A DNA stretch of 64,000 nucleotides from Candidatus Limnocylindrales bacterium (GCA_035571835.1 DATNBU010000008.1:124001-188000), one strand, 5' to 3'; positions 1-8,827 are shown, counted from the stretch's first letter. Numbers and translations are program-made. Notes: generated by a model not told the origin, from the sequence alone.

Positions 1-101
1 ATGTCGGCACCGGTAAGGTTGAAGTCGGGCGCGCTGTCGCCGACTTTCGGCATGGTGCCGGAAAGAGTGACGGGGTTTCCGCGAAGGGTGGTTGTGGCCA
101 T
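1..101 (-). CDS. tpx: Thiol peroxidase Tpx, N-terminal part (runs off the window)
   Basis: Only the first 33 codons are present; the gene continues beyond the left edge. The start reads MATTTLRGNPVTLSG and is followed by PKVGDSAPDF, the characteristic N-terminus of Tpx, an atypical 2-Cys peroxiredoxin that reduces hydroperoxides using thioredoxin. The catalytic cysteines lie outside the window. The ATG at 101-99 is preceded by AAAGGAG on the minus strand, a strong ribosome binding site, which fixes the start. The family call rests on the N-terminal motif alone. Confidence 0.85.
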   Translation of the reverse strand, partial: MATTTLRGNPVTLSGTMPKVGDSAPDFNLTGAD

Positions 102-408
102 GGGCTGTCTCCTTTGAGCGAGGACGGGACGTTGCGAATGGCGGCTAGTTAGCGGGGGAGGCGGGCGAGCGCAACGGCTTCGTCATGTGTCACCTCCGCA
201 GCGCCTGGCGGCGCAGCACCCGTAGGACTGTCCGATGACGAGTCTCAATCGCGTGGATGTCATTTCGAGGCTGTGCGGACATACCAGTATTGCAACGGCA
301 TCGGACGCGGCGACCTCGCTTTATTCCACTGCTGTCGTCGCGATGCCGAGTGGCGCAGCGGTAACTTGTCTCGGTCATGCCGGACGCTAGAATCGGAGGA
401 CGATGGCG
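102..408. other. Intergenic region between divergent tpx and the Uma2-like gene
   Basis: About 300 bases between two divergently transcribed genes. The tpx ribosome binding site lies at its left end and GGAGG for the Uma2-like gene at 395-399. It must hold both promoters, but I could not pick convincing -35/-10 hexamers. The short reading frames crossing it show no recognisable protein. Confidence 0.4.
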
Positions 409-999
409 ATGGAGACGGCATTCCGTTCCGAACAGAAGTTCACGCAGGCCGAGTTCTTCAAATGGCTCGCGGCGCGGCCGTCGTCCGATATCCACCACTA
501 CGAGCTGCTTGACCGGCACATCGTCATGACGCCGCCGGCGGGATACCCGCATTCGATGATCGGCGTGCGTATCTCGGCGGCGCTTCTTCAGCACGTGCGT
601 ACGCTACGCCTCGGTCTCGTGAGCGATGCGACCGCAGGGTACGAATTGCCGAGTGGCGATACGGTCGAGCCGGATGTTTCCTTTGTCACTGCCGATACGC
701 TCAAGGCCGGTCGCAAGCCGGAACCTGGCAGCTTCTTCCGGATCGTTCCGGATCTGGTGGTAGAGATCGTCTCGAAGACAGGCGCACGCCGCGACACCGT
801 CGAGAAGAGACGCATTTACGAAAAGAACGGAGTCGCCGAATACTGGCTCATCTACCCGAAGACGCGGCACGTGAGCGTGCTGCGCCTGGTCGACGGACGC
901 TTTACGAGCCCGCTCGACATCGTCAGCGGCTCGGTCCGCTCGTCCGTTCTTTCCGACTTCGAGATTCCGCTCGCGGAGATTTTCGCAGACTGCGGCTGA
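409..999 (+). CDS. Uma2 family (DUF820) putative endonuclease
   Basis: A protein of about 196 aa matching the Uma2/DUF820 family, which has a PD-(D/E)xK restriction-endonuclease fold; its role in cells is largely unknown. Visible family features are the N-terminal ELLDRHIVMTPP segment, EPDVSFV (candidate catalytic Asp), VPDLVVEIVS (candidate catalytic Glu), then KRRIYEKNGVAEYWLI. An ATG at 403 also exists, but GGAGG at 395-399 is only 3 nt from it and 9 nt from the ATG at 409, so 409 is preferred. The gene is single and ends 10 nt before the convergent modE-like gene. Members are often scattered as many paralogues per genome. Confidence 0.8.
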   Translation: METAFRSEQKFTQAEFFKWLAARPSSDIHHYELLDRHIVMTPPAGYPHSMIGVRISAALLQHVRTLRLGLVSDATAGYELPSGDTVEPDVSFVTADTLKAGRKPEPGSFFRIVPDLVVEIVSKTGARRDTVEKRRIYEKNGVAEYWLIYPKTRHVSVLRLVDGRFTSPLDIVSGSVRSSVLSDFEIPLAEIFADCG

Positions 1000-1008
1000 A
1001 GCGCGCGG

Positions 1009-1359
1009 CTACTTGCGCGCAGCCATCTCGGACGAGATCTTCCGGAAGTGCGGCGCCGCGGTTTTCTCGGCCGCAGCCTGCAGCGCGCGGTAGCGGGCAA
1101 GCACCCTGGTCCCGAGCAATGTGAGCGTTGCTCCGCCGCGCCCCGATCCGCCGCGCACGACGTCGACGAGCGGCGTGCGGAACAGATCGTTCATCGTCAG
1201 CACATGCAGCCACGCGCGCCGGTAGCTCATGCCCATCTCCCGTGCGCCGCCGGCAATCGAGCCCGTGGCTGCAATCGCCGTCAGCAGATCGGCTTTGCCC
1301 GGGCCGATTGCGATCTCGTCGCCATCGTAGATCTGGGTCTTGATTCGAAGCGTGACCAT
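1009..1359 (-). CDS. modE: ModE-like DNA-binding regulator, HTH domain only
   Basis: A 116-aa protein matching the N-terminal winged-helix domain of the molybdate regulator ModE (LysR-like HTH): GKADLLTAIAATGSI, then ARxMGMSYRRAW, then a GGxGRGGATLT wing. The two C-terminal molybdate-binding Mop domains of E. coli ModE are absent, as in many single-domain ModE proteins, so how it senses molybdate is unclear. It is transcribed divergently from modA, with a palindromic candidate operator at 1383-1405 in the shared control region. The arrangement suggests it represses modA and itself when molybdate is plentiful; that is inference. Confidence 0.82.
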   Translation of the reverse strand: MVTLRIKTQIYDGDEIAIGPGKADLLTAIAATGSIAGGAREMGMSYRRAWLHVLTMNDLFRTPLVDVVRGGSGRGGATLTLLGTRVLARYRALQAAAEKTAAPHFRKISSEMAARK

Positions 1360-1382
1360 CCGGGCGCAAGTATTTCCACAAC

Positions 1383-1405
1383 TAGTGACACCTGACCAGT
1401 CACTA
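1383..1405. promoter_or_regulatory. Palindromic candidate operator between modE-like gene and modA
   Basis: A perfect 7-bp inverted repeat, TAGTGAC and GTCACTA, with a 9-nt spacer. It lies 24 nt upstream of the modE-like start and about 78 nt upstream of the preferred modA start. Its position and symmetry suit a dimeric winged-helix regulator. It does not closely copy the E. coli ModE box. Confidence 0.5.
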
Positions 1406-1482
1406 TTTTTGTGGACAGAGTCTCATTTCCGATATATCCGGTGGGCCATATCGGCGCCGTGACAGCGGTCGGAGGAGGGCAG

Positions 1483-2286
1483 TTGTCGCTTATTCCACGG
1501 ATCATCGTATCCGCGCTCGTCGTCGTTCTGGCGTGTGCGCCTGAGACTGCACGCGGGCAGAACGACGGAGCATCACCGGAGCTTGCCGCGGAAGCTCCCG
1601 CGATCATCTTTGCGGCGGCGAGCCTTCAGGCTTCGCTGACGGCGGCCGCGGACGCGTATGCAGCCCATGCCAGGCAGCGTCCGAGCCTTACGTTCGGCGC
1701 GTCATCTCTCCTGGCAAAGCAGATCGACGGCGGCGCGCCGGCCGATCTGTTCATCTCCGCCGACGAGCAGTCGATGGATACCCTCGTCGCGCACGGCCGC
1801 GTCGGGTTCGGCAGCCGCGTCGACTTTCTCGCAAATCAGCTCGCGCTCGTGGCGGTGGCGGCGCGGCCTTTTGAGATGGAGATGAAGCCGGGGCTGCCGC
1901 TGGCCGAGCTTCTGGACGACAGCAAGCTCGCGATGGGCGATCCCGACTCGGTGCCGGTCGGCCGCTACGGAAAGGAAGCTCTGACAAGCCTCGGCGTCTG
2001 GCAGGCCGTCGAGCCAAAATTGATTCGCGCAGCCGACGCGCACGCTTCGCTCGAGCTCGTCGAGAGCGGCGAAGCCCGCGCCGGAGTCGTCTACTCGACC
2101 GATGCGCTGGCTTCGAAGAAGGTCGTGGTGGTGGGTCTTCTGCCGGAGACGAGTCACCGGCCGATCATCTATCCGCTTGCGATCGTCGCCGGCCATGACC
2201 GGCCGGAGGCGAGGGCGGTTCGCGACTTCCTGCTTTCGTCCGAAGCGAAGGCGATCTTCGGGCGCTTCGGGTTCATTCCGAAGTAG
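1483..2286 (+). CDS. modA: Molybdate ABC transporter substrate-binding protein ModA
   Basis: Periplasmic molybdate/tungstate-binding protein. After a signal peptide (hydrophobic IIVSALVVVLACA) it shows the ModA hallmark IIFAAASLQASLTAAADAY, then FGASSLLAKQIDGGAPADLFISAD, and GxYGKEAL and AGVVYSTDA further on. The preferred start is the TTG at 1483, which sits 5-8 nt after GGAGGAGGG and leaves a normal signal peptide; a GTG at 1411 would add 24 residues with no ribosome binding site. The permease and ATPase genes (modB, modC) are not next to it, so it must work with components encoded elsewhere. It ends 12 nt before the convergent HerA-like gene. Confidence 0.88.
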   Translation: MSLIPRIIVSALVVVLACAPETARGQNDGASPELAAEAPAIIFAAASLQASLTAAADAYAAHARQRPSLTFGASSLLAKQIDGGAPADLFISADEQSMDTLVAHGRVGFGSRVDFLANQLALVAVAARPFEMEMKPGLPLAELLDDSKLAMGDPDSVPVGRYGKEALTSLGVWQAVEPKLIRAADAHASLELVESGEARAGVVYSTDALASKKVVVVGLLPETSHRPIIYPLAIVAGHDRPEARAVRDFLLSSEAKAIFGRFGFIPK

Positions 2287-2298
2287 CGCGACGCGCGC

Positions 2299-3948
2299 TT
2301 ACTCGCGCTGCTGCCGGCGCCAGCGCTCGATCGTCGCCTCGACGAATCCCTGCGCGGTCGTCTCCTGCTTCCACGCGGCGGCGAACTTCGCCGATCCGCT
2401 TCTCGGCCGGAACTCTTCGGCAAGATTGTCCATCGTAAGGCGCACGGGAACGTTGACGCCTTCGCCGACCACGATCGCTTCCTGCGTGCGAAGCGCCGGC
2501 AGCGCGTTGATCAGTCCGCCGGCGCTGTCGGGCAGCGTCTTGGCGATGAATTCCTGGTCGGGGAAGTTGCTCATGCGCAGCGCGAACAGCGTGTTGCACT
2601 GCGAGAGCACCTCGGGGCTGATCTCCGACGGGCGCTGCGTGATCAGGCACAGCGCGACGCCGTACTTGCGGCCTTCCTTGGCGACGCGCGCGAGCGCTTT
2701 TCTGGCCGACGGGAACGCGGCTTCGCCCTTCGGCACGTAGCGGTGGGCTTCCTCGCAGACGAGCAGCACCGGCACCGATTTGCTGCGCTCGGACCACAGC
2801 GCGAAATCGAAGATCATGCGCGAGAGCATCGAGACCAGCACCTCGACGATCTCCGACGGCACGCCCGAAAGATCGACGATCGTGATCGGTTTTCCCGCCA
2901 CCGGAATGCGCAGGATGCGGCTCAGGATCTTGGCCATGTTGTCGGAGATGAACATGCCCGAGAACATGAAGCTGTAGCGGCTGTCGGCGTTGAGCGTCTC
3001 GATGCGATCCTTCATGCGCAGGTACGGCGCAGCCGAATCGGGCTTGTCGAGCCGGCCCATCTGGCGGTCGAGATACTGCAGCAGCGTCGCCATGCGGTAC
3101 GGCACGGGCGTATCGACGGTGATGTAGCTGGTGTCGCGGCCCTCGCCCACGTAGCGGCGCTTGGCCTCGAGGATCGCGCCCTTGAGGATGCCGACCTCGG
3201 TCTCCTGGCTCATGCCGTCTTTTCCGATCAGCAGCTCGACGGTCTCCTCGAAGTTGAGCAGCCAGTACGGCATCTCCATGTTCTGCGGCGAGACGACCTC
3301 GGCGCGCTCGCCGAATGCCTGGCGGTACTCGTTGTGCGGATCGAGAAGCACGATGTGGCCGCACGTGTTCTGGTCGAGGATCGCGCGCAGGAGCAGGGCC
3401 ACCGTGCACGACTTTCCGGAACCGGACGTTCCGAGCACGGCGAAATGTTTTCCGACCAGGTGATCGGTGGTTACGAACGCCGGCAGGCTGCGGTCCTGGT
3501 GAATCGCTCCGACGCGTACGTTCGAAGCGGCCGGCCGCGCGTATACGCGCTCGAGGTCGGCGCGCGTTGCCGTGTAGATCTCCGAGCCGAGGCCGGGATA
3601 GACCGACACGCCGCGCTGGAACGTGCCTTCGCTTCCGGTGCCCACGTCGAGCATCGCCTCGCCGAGCAGCTCCATCTCGAAGAAGTGTTTTTCGTCGGCA
3701 ACCGGCGGGAACGAAGGATTCTCGGTGCGAAGGCTCGAGATCATTCCGAAGACCGTCGAGTGCCCGGTCTGGATGCGTGCGATCGCGCCGACCTGCACGG
3801 CCGAGCGCGCGACGCCGTTGTTGCTCGCCGTGCTCGCGGCCTCGGCCGCCGCCGTGACGGCGTTCGGAGTCGCGTAGACAAGAAGCGCAGAAACCTTCGA
3901 GCCCGCAACGGATATGACGTGACCAATCTTGGTCGACTGTTCGCTCAC
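2299..3948 (-). CDS. HerA-like (DUF87) hexameric ATPase/DNA translocase
   Basis: A 549-aa P-loop ATPase of the HerA/FtsK superfamily. It has an N-terminal HAS-barrel-like region (about 1-150), Walker A GTSGSGKS at 173-180, LLDPHNEY just after it, Walker B in VLLVCEEAHRY, and the C-terminal ITQRPSEISPEVLSQCNT with an arginine-finger region. HerA pumps DNA and in archaea pairs with nuclease NurA for end resection; bacterial members often pair with SIR2 or a nuclease. No partner nuclease is adjacent. The start is GTG at 3948 with AAAGGGGAT about 8 nt upstream. It could be a defence ATPase or a repair factor; context does not decide. Confidence 0.85.
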   Translation of the reverse strand: MSEQSTKIGHVISVAGSKVSALLVYATPNAVTAAAEAASTASNNGVARSAVQVGAIARIQTGHSTVFGMISSLRTENPSFPPVADEKHFFEMELLGEAMLDVGTGSEGTFQRGVSVYPGLGSEIYTATRADLERVYARPAASNVRVGAIHQDRSLPAFVTTDHLVGKHFAVLGTSGSGKSCTVALLLRAILDQNTCGHIVLLDPHNEYRQAFGERAEVVSPQNMEMPYWLLNFEETVELLIGKDGMSQETEVGILKGAILEAKRRYVGEGRDTSYITVDTPVPYRMATLLQYLDRQMGRLDKPDSAAPYLRMKDRIETLNADSRYSFMFSGMFISDNMAKILSRILRIPVAGKPITIVDLSGVPSEIVEVLVSMLSRMIFDFALWSERSKSVPVLLVCEEAHRYVPKGEAAFPSARKALARVAKEGRKYGVALCLITQRPSEISPEVLSQCNTLFALRMSNFPDQEFIAKTLPDSAGGLINALPALRTQEAIVVGEGVNVPVRLTMDNLAEEFRPRSGSAKFAAAWKQETTAQGFVEATIERWRRQQRE

Positions 3949-4086
3949 CGCGATCCCCTTTCACTGCCCCCAGATCGATCCCCGCGATCCATGAACCCGT
4001 GTCACGAATCGCGAAAGCCGTCTCCCCTGTTCTGTCCGTGCGCGATGGTCCTTCCCCTGACCGCCGCGTAGGTCTCGATCCGCTGC

Positions 4087-5787
4087 CTAACGCCGCGCAG
4101 CCCGTCCCCGGCTGCTGCTGGTCGTCGTGCGCCTTTGTTCTGGAGAAGGCCTCGGTGCCCTCGGCACTTCCTGTCCCTCGGAAAACTCGGGCGCGACGGC
4201 GCCCTGTTTAGCCCATATCGCCTTGGCCTGCATCTCCATTCTCTGGGATGCATCAAGCTCCTCTCGCAGCAGGTACGCGAACGAAATCGTTCGAAGAGCC
4301 CACGCGTAGTCGGCCGACTGGTCGCCCCGCGCTTTTCGTACGGCATCAAGATAGACGCCGGCCGCGGTTTCGGCCCGCTCCGCGTCGCGCATTTCGCGGT
4401 ACGTGATGGCCTGCGACAGAAGCGTGTCGAGACGCAGCGAGTCGTACGCATCGACGGCGGCCGCCGCGACTTCGATCGCGCGCTCCCCGAGCTCGATTGC
4501 CTCGGGAAAACGCTGCGAACCGCGCAGGATCTCGACCAGGCTTTCGAGCGCCTCGAGGTAATCCGGGGCGACGTATCGGCGTTCGGAGATCGGAAGAGTC
4601 GGCCACGCGGCGGCGTACGCTTCGGTGGCGAGGCGCAGCTCCTGCTCGGCGCGCGTCAGGTCGCCTTTTTTGCGGGCGACGAAAGCGATTGCGTTTCGCG
4701 TCGGGGCCATCTCGAACGGGCTGGCATTGCGGGCGACGAGCGCGTCGAGGTTGCGTACCGCGATCTCGGCGCCGGCCGTGTCGACGGCCCACAGGTGCTG
4801 TTCGTAGCGCGCAGCGTCGGCAGCCGCGGTGGCCAGCCCCAGCTTGTAGAGGATGCCGGGCTGTTCCTGCAGGCCGCATGGCGCCGCGAACACGATGTTG
4901 CCCGCGCGCGGCCGCAGGAACTCGGCGTCGAACGGGCTCGGCTGACCTTGCGCGATGGCCTGGCGATGCTCGGCCAGAGCTTCTTCGTGCGAAACCTTCC
5001 AGAGGCTGAAGCTGCGCGCGAACAGAGGTCCCGACAACGCGTAGCTTCCCTGGCGCGCGTAAAAACGCGCGGCCTCGCACAGCGCAACCGAAAGCCGGAT
5101 GTCTTCGGGGCCGTAGCGCGACTGCACCTCGGCGATGTTGGCAAGCACGAGCGGCTCGGCGTCGGCCCAGCGCCCGCGGGCGATGCGGATGCGCACCAGT
5201 GCTTCGCGTTCGCGCTCGCATTCGCGTTTCTCGACGAGCGCAGCGTCGGCAAGGCAAAGATCGCGCGCCGACTGGATGTGATGCTCGGCGAACGGATCGC
5301 GACCGACGTCTTCGTAAAGCTTCGCCATGCGAAGATGGATTGCGCGCTGCGTGAGCGGTGGCTTCGCCGGCGGTGGCGGCGTTGCCGGTTTTGCGCCGGC
5401 TGGCGGCGCCGGCGCCGATGCGGGCGCTGGTTCGACGTCGGGAGTTGCGGGCACCAGCGCCATCGCGGTCAGCGCATCGGATTCGGCTTCGGGATAACGG
5501 CCCTGCCGGATGCGCAGCTCGGCGCGCAGCAGCAGCAGCTCTGCCGTCTCCGGTGTCTGAGCCGCCGTCTTTCTGGTGCCGGCGCGCGGCTTCAGCGCCT
5601 CGCCAAGAATGGTTTCGGCGGGAACGAGATTACCGGCACTGAGCGACGCGCGGGCGAGATCGGCCGGCGACAGGTTCGCGTTGTCCTGCGTACCGGCGCC
5701 CGGGCGGCCGGCCGAACAGCCGGCAACCGCCACGAGCGCGGCGAGCAGGGCAATCTGCGCAAAGGTTCCTGCCACGTTCGGCCTCAC
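4087..5787 (-). CDS. TPR-repeat lipoprotein
   Basis: A protein of about 566 aa with a lipoprotein signal: hydrophobic IALLAALVAVAGC with lipobox VAGC. A proline/alanine-rich linker (about residues 115-145) is followed by a helical repeat region typical of tetratricopeptide repeats (e.g. LRMAKLYEDVGRDPFAEHHI and LCEAARFYARQGSYALSGPL). No catalytic motif is visible; TPR lipoproteins usually scaffold envelope complexes. The start chosen is GTG at 5787, with GGGAG about 10 nt upstream and a 23-residue signal peptide. Upstream ATGs at 5841 and 5877 give oddly long N-termini. It is divergent from the GT9 gene. Confidence 0.7.
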   Translation of the reverse strand: MRPNVAGTFAQIALLAALVAVAGCSAGRPGAGTQDNANLSPADLARASLSAGNLVPAETILGEALKPRAGTRKTAAQTPETAELLLLRAELRIRQGRYPEAESDALTAMALVPATPDVEPAPASAPAPPAGAKPATPPPPAKPPLTQRAIHLRMAKLYEDVGRDPFAEHHIQSARDLCLADAALVEKRECEREREALVRIRIARGRWADAEPLVLANIAEVQSRYGPEDIRLSVALCEAARFYARQGSYALSGPLFARSFSLWKVSHEEALAEHRQAIAQGQPSPFDAEFLRPRAGNIVFAAPCGLQEQPGILYKLGLATAAADAARYEQHLWAVDTAGAEIAVRNLDALVARNASPFEMAPTRNAIAFVARKKGDLTRAEQELRLATEAYAAAWPTLPISERRYVAPDYLEALESLVEILRGSQRFPEAIELGERAIEVAAAAVDAYDSLRLDTLLSQAITYREMRDAERAETAAGVYLDAVRKARGDQSADYAWALRTISFAYLLREELDASQRMEMQAKAIWAKQGAVAPEFSEGQEVPRAPRPSPEQRRTTTSSSRGRAARR

Positions 5788-6082
5788 GTATCCGATGCTC
5801 CCTTTGCCAAGATTGCGCCCGCACAGGCCGGGCTCTTCCATCGCGGGCTTTTCTTTCGCGCGGGCTCTTCTTTCCATGGAGGACCGAAGCACGCCTGTCG
5901 TGCACCGCCAGCACCGAGCGTCTCCGTGCCCCCCGCCGGACCGCGCTTTCGTTCGTTCGACTCGCGTCGCACGGCCGGACTCGCGATAGCTGCCGTTCCA
6001 ATAGCGTTGCGGAGCGCCGTTCGCTAGTTGGCCCGTCAAGAGGGGCCCGCCTGCCGCTTGGTCCCCGAGTGAACTGCCTCGC

Positions 6083-7129
6083 ATGCGCATGCCGACACCC
6101 AAACGGATCCTGGTCGCAAGGCTCGGTGCAATCGGCGACTGCCTGAGGGTTCTTCCCGCCGTCGTCCGCCTGCGCGCCGCGTTTCCCGATGCGGAAATCG
6201 GCTGGGTCATCGGGGACCTTGCGCGGCCGCTTTTCGAAGGTCACCCGGCAATCGACCGGCTCCACGTCGTGCGCAGGCATGAAATGAAGGGCGGCCCGCT
6301 GGCGGCACTCGGCGAGTTGCGGCGCGTGGGCGGCGAGCTCGCGGCCGTGCGCTACGACGTCGCGATCGACTTTCACACGCGGCTGAAAAGCGGGGTGCTT
6401 GCGTTCGCCAGCCGCGCGCCGCGCCGGATCGGCTTCGACCGAAAGTCCGGTGGAGAAGCAAACTTTCTGTTTACCAATGAGCACGTAAGGCTTGAGGACC
6501 ACTACGAAAATCGAGTGCTGCGATTTCAGCGGCTCCTGGTCCCGCTGGGGCTCGAATGCAGTCCGCGCGCGACCGGCATCGAGGCCGCCCTATGGATACC
6601 GCCGGCCGCCGCGGCAGTTGGCGCCCGCATCTATGAGGAGGCCGGCCGACCCGAGGTCGCGATCTTTGCAGCCACCAGCGGAGCGCGATCGTACGACCGC
6701 TGGCCGGCCGAACGCTGGCGCGACGTCGCCAGCCGCCTCGCCGATGCGAACGTGCGGTCGATGGTCCTCTGGGGCCCGGGCGAGATGGAGATGGCCGGCG
6801 CGATCGCCGGCGGGACCGGCGGGTGCGCGGTCGCACCGCCGACGACGCTCGCCGAGATGATGGCCCTGCTCGGACACTTCCGGCTGTACGTGGGAAGCAA
6901 TACGGCGGCGCTTCACATGGCCTGGATGCAGAAGGTTGCGTCGGTCGTGCTGGTCGGCGGCCGGCCGTGGCGCACCGATCGGCCGCTCGCGCCGGTGCCG
7001 TCGATCATGCTGTCGGCCGGTGGGGCCGAGCCTTCGCGCAAGCTTCGGGGAACGGCGGCACAACGCGCGATCGAAGGAGTCGAGGTGGACGAAGTCGTGG
7101 CCGCTGCATTGAAGTTGCTCGCCCCGTAA
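6083..7129 (+). CDS. Glycosyltransferase family 9 (ADP-heptose:LPS heptosyltransferase-like)
   Basis: A 348-aa GT9 enzyme, probably adding a heptose or similar sugar to the LPS core at the inner membrane. Signatures are the start KRILVARLGAIGDCLRVLPA, WVIGD, the middle FAATSGARSYDRWPAERW, and the C-terminal LYVGSNTAALHMAW (usual family form S.DTGxMHLA), with Asn in place of the common Asp. A second ATG lies at 6089. It is the first gene of a same-strand group followed by DUF4254 and a hydrolase; DUF4254 proteins are repeatedly found beside glycosyltransferases. The acceptor sugar cannot be read from the sequence. Confidence 0.85.
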   Translation: MRMPTPKRILVARLGAIGDCLRVLPAVVRLRAAFPDAEIGWVIGDLARPLFEGHPAIDRLHVVRRHEMKGGPLAALGELRRVGGELAAVRYDVAIDFHTRLKSGVLAFASRAPRRIGFDRKSGGEANFLFTNEHVRLEDHYENRVLRFQRLLVPLGLECSPRATGIEAALWIPPAAAAVGARIYEEAGRPEVAIFAATSGARSYDRWPAERWRDVASRLADANVRSMVLWGPGEMEMAGAIAGGTGGCAVAPPTTLAEMMALLGHFRLYVGSNTAALHMAWMQKVASVVLVGGRPWRTDRPLAPVPSIMLSAGGAEPSRKLRGTAAQRAIEGVEVDEVVAAALKLLAP

Positions 7130-7131
7130 TC

Positions 7132-7255
7132 CTTCCCGCTCGCGCGCTACCATCCCGGCTTCCCGCTCGCGCGTGGCATCTGGACTTCCCGCTCGCGCGG
7201 TCATCTGGTCTTCCCGCTCGCGCGGTCATCTGACCTTCCCGCTCGCGCGGTCAGT
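7132..7255 (+). repeat. Five-copy imperfect 25-bp tandem repeat
   Basis: Units beginning CTTCCCGCTCGCGCG start at 7132, 7159, 7185, 7210 and 7235, giving periods of 27, 26, 25 and 25 bp. The first 15 bases are invariant in all five; the rest (GTCATCTG and variants) diverges towards the left, so the right-hand units look youngest. The array fills the gap between the GT9 stop and the DUF4254 gene. The lack of spacers rules out CRISPR. Confidence 0.9.
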
Positions 7256-7287
7256 GTTCCTGCCGTAGGGTCCGGCCGGATTTTTCG

Positions 7288-7947
7288 ATGGAGCTTTCGG
7301 CGTCCGACATTGTTGCGCTGCACGACCTCGCGCCCGCCCGCCAGAGTCCTCAGTCGTCGGACGCCATTGCTGCGGCGCCTGCGGATGTGCTCCCGTCGGG
7401 CGATCTTCGCGCGCTCGTCGAGGCCGGGCATGCCGCCAACTGCGCGATCTGGCATCTCGAAGACCAGGCACGCCGCCGCGACGTGGATGATGCGCGCATT
7501 GCCGCGATCAAGCGCGCGATCGATCCGTGGAACCAGCGGCGCAACGATCTGATGGAAGCGATCGATGCGGAGATCCTCGCGGGCTACGCGAACGTCGACC
7601 TGCGAAGCTCCGAGCTTCATTCGGAAACCGCGGGGATGATGATCGATCGCTTGAGCATCCTTGCGCTCAGGATTCACAACCTCGACGCGGTTGCTTCGGC
7701 GGCGTCGGCCGACGCCGATCGCGAGGTCGAGCTCGAATGCCGCGCAAAGGCGAAGGTGCTGCGCGGGCAGCGCAGCGATCTTGCCGCGTGCCTCGCGCGG
7801 CTGCTCGACGACTTCGCGGCCGGCCGCCGCCACTTCAAGCTCTACCGTCAGATGAAAACGTACAACGACCAGCGCCTGAACCCCGCGCTTCGTGCCGCCG
7901 CCGCGCGCATGAAAGCCGGAGCAGGTGGAACGGGAGGGAACCAATGA
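7288..7947 (+). CDS. DUF4254 domain protein
   Basis: A 219-aa soluble protein matching DUF4254: NCAIWHLEDQARRRDVDDARIA, then IKRAIDPWNQRRNDLMEAID, then SETAGMMIDRLSILALRIHNL. The function of the family is unknown, but it repeatedly occurs beside LPS glycosyltransferases, as here. No transmembrane segment or signal is visible. It overlaps the next gene by ATGA (7944-7947), so the two are translationally coupled. Confidence 0.85.
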   Translation: MELSASDIVALHDLAPARQSPQSSDAIAAAPADVLPSGDLRALVEAGHAANCAIWHLEDQARRRDVDDARIAAIKRAIDPWNQRRNDLMEAIDAEILAGYANVDLRSSELHSETAGMMIDRLSILALRIHNLDAVASAASADADREVELECRAKAKVLRGQRSDLAACLARLLDDFAAGRRHFKLYRQMKTYNDQRLNPALRAAAARMKAGAGGTGGNQ

Positions 7948-8825
7948 CCGAGCCGACCAGGATCGAGCTGGACGCCAACGGCATCCACTTCTGCGCGCTT
8001 GCGATGGGCGAGGGGCCGCTGCTGCTGTGCCTGCACGGCTTTCCCGACGACGCACGCACGTGGCGCCACCAGATGCCGGTGTTCGCGAAGGCCGGCTACC
8101 GCGTCGTTGCGCCGTTCATGCGCGGCTATGCGCCGACATCGGCGTCGCCGACCGGCACGTACCAGACGGCGGCGCTCGGCCATGACGTCGCTGCGCTCAT
8201 CGAAGCGCTGTCGCCGGACGGCCAGGCGGTGGTCTTCGGGCACGACTGGGGCGCTCTGGCCGCGTACGGCGGAGCGCTGCTCGCGCCCGGGCGCATCCGC
8301 AAGCTGATCACGGCCGCGGTTCCGTACGGCCCGCAGGTCCAGATGGCGTTCACGACCAGCTACGCGCAGCAGAAACGCTCGTGGTACATGTTCTTCTTCC
8401 AGACGTTCCTGGCCGAAATGGCGGTCGTCCATGACGACCTGCGCTTCATCCGCAACCTCTGGCACGACTGGTCGCCGGAGTGGAAGTTCACCGAAGCCGA
8501 CATCGCGCCGGTGCTCGAAACGCTTTCGGCGCCAGGCGTCCTCGAAGCGGCGCTCGGCTACTACCGCTGCACGTTCAATCCGGCGCTGCAGGACCCGTCG
8601 CTCGCGTCCGACCAGATGCGGATCGGCCTCGAGCCGATCGACGTACCGACCCTGTACATTCACGGAAGAGGCGACGGCTGCATGGGCGTCGAGGTTGCCG
8701 AAGGAATGGAGGGCTCGTTCCTTCGAGGATTCTCGATGGCGGTCATCGACGGCGCAGGACACTTCGTCCATTGCGAGAAGCCGGATGACGTAAACGGTCG
8801 GGTTTTAAGGTTTTTGAGCGAGTGA
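7944..8825 (+). CDS. Alpha/beta hydrolase, epoxide-hydrolase/dehalogenase type
   Basis: A 293-aa alpha/beta hydrolase. The oxyanion motif HGFPDD (about 28-33) and the nucleophile elbow GHDWGA carry an aspartate nucleophile, as in epoxide hydrolases and haloalkane dehalogenases rather than serine esterases. The cap-domain region carries the Tyr-rich SYAQQKRSWYMFFFQ segment, and the catalytic His lies in GAGHFVHCEKP. The start is ATG 7944, overlapping the DUF4254 stop with GGGAGGGAA just upstream. The substrate is unknown. A fusion reading that begins further upstream is only the same frame read through the DUF4254 gene. Confidence 0.85.
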   Translation: MTEPTRIELDANGIHFCALAMGEGPLLLCLHGFPDDARTWRHQMPVFAKAGYRVVAPFMRGYAPTSASPTGTYQTAALGHDVAALIEALSPDGQAVVFGHDWGALAAYGGALLAPGRIRKLITAAVPYGPQVQMAFTTSYAQQKRSWYMFFFQTFLAEMAVVHDDLRFIRNLWHDWSPEWKFTEADIAPVLETLSAPGVLEAALGYYRCTFNPALQDPSLASDQMRIGLEPIDVPTLYIHGRGDGCMGVEVAEGMEGSFLRGFSMAVIDGAGHFVHCEKPDDVNGRVLRFLSE

Positions 8826-8827
8826 CG

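Noticed and set aside
2743-4071. A long plus-strand open frame opposite the HerA-like gene
   Set aside because: It is Arg/His/Asp-rich with no domain and runs antisense to a clear ATPase; high GC creates such frames.
7132-7255. The 25-bp array as a CRISPR
   Set aside because: Units are contiguous without unique spacers and there are no cas genes.
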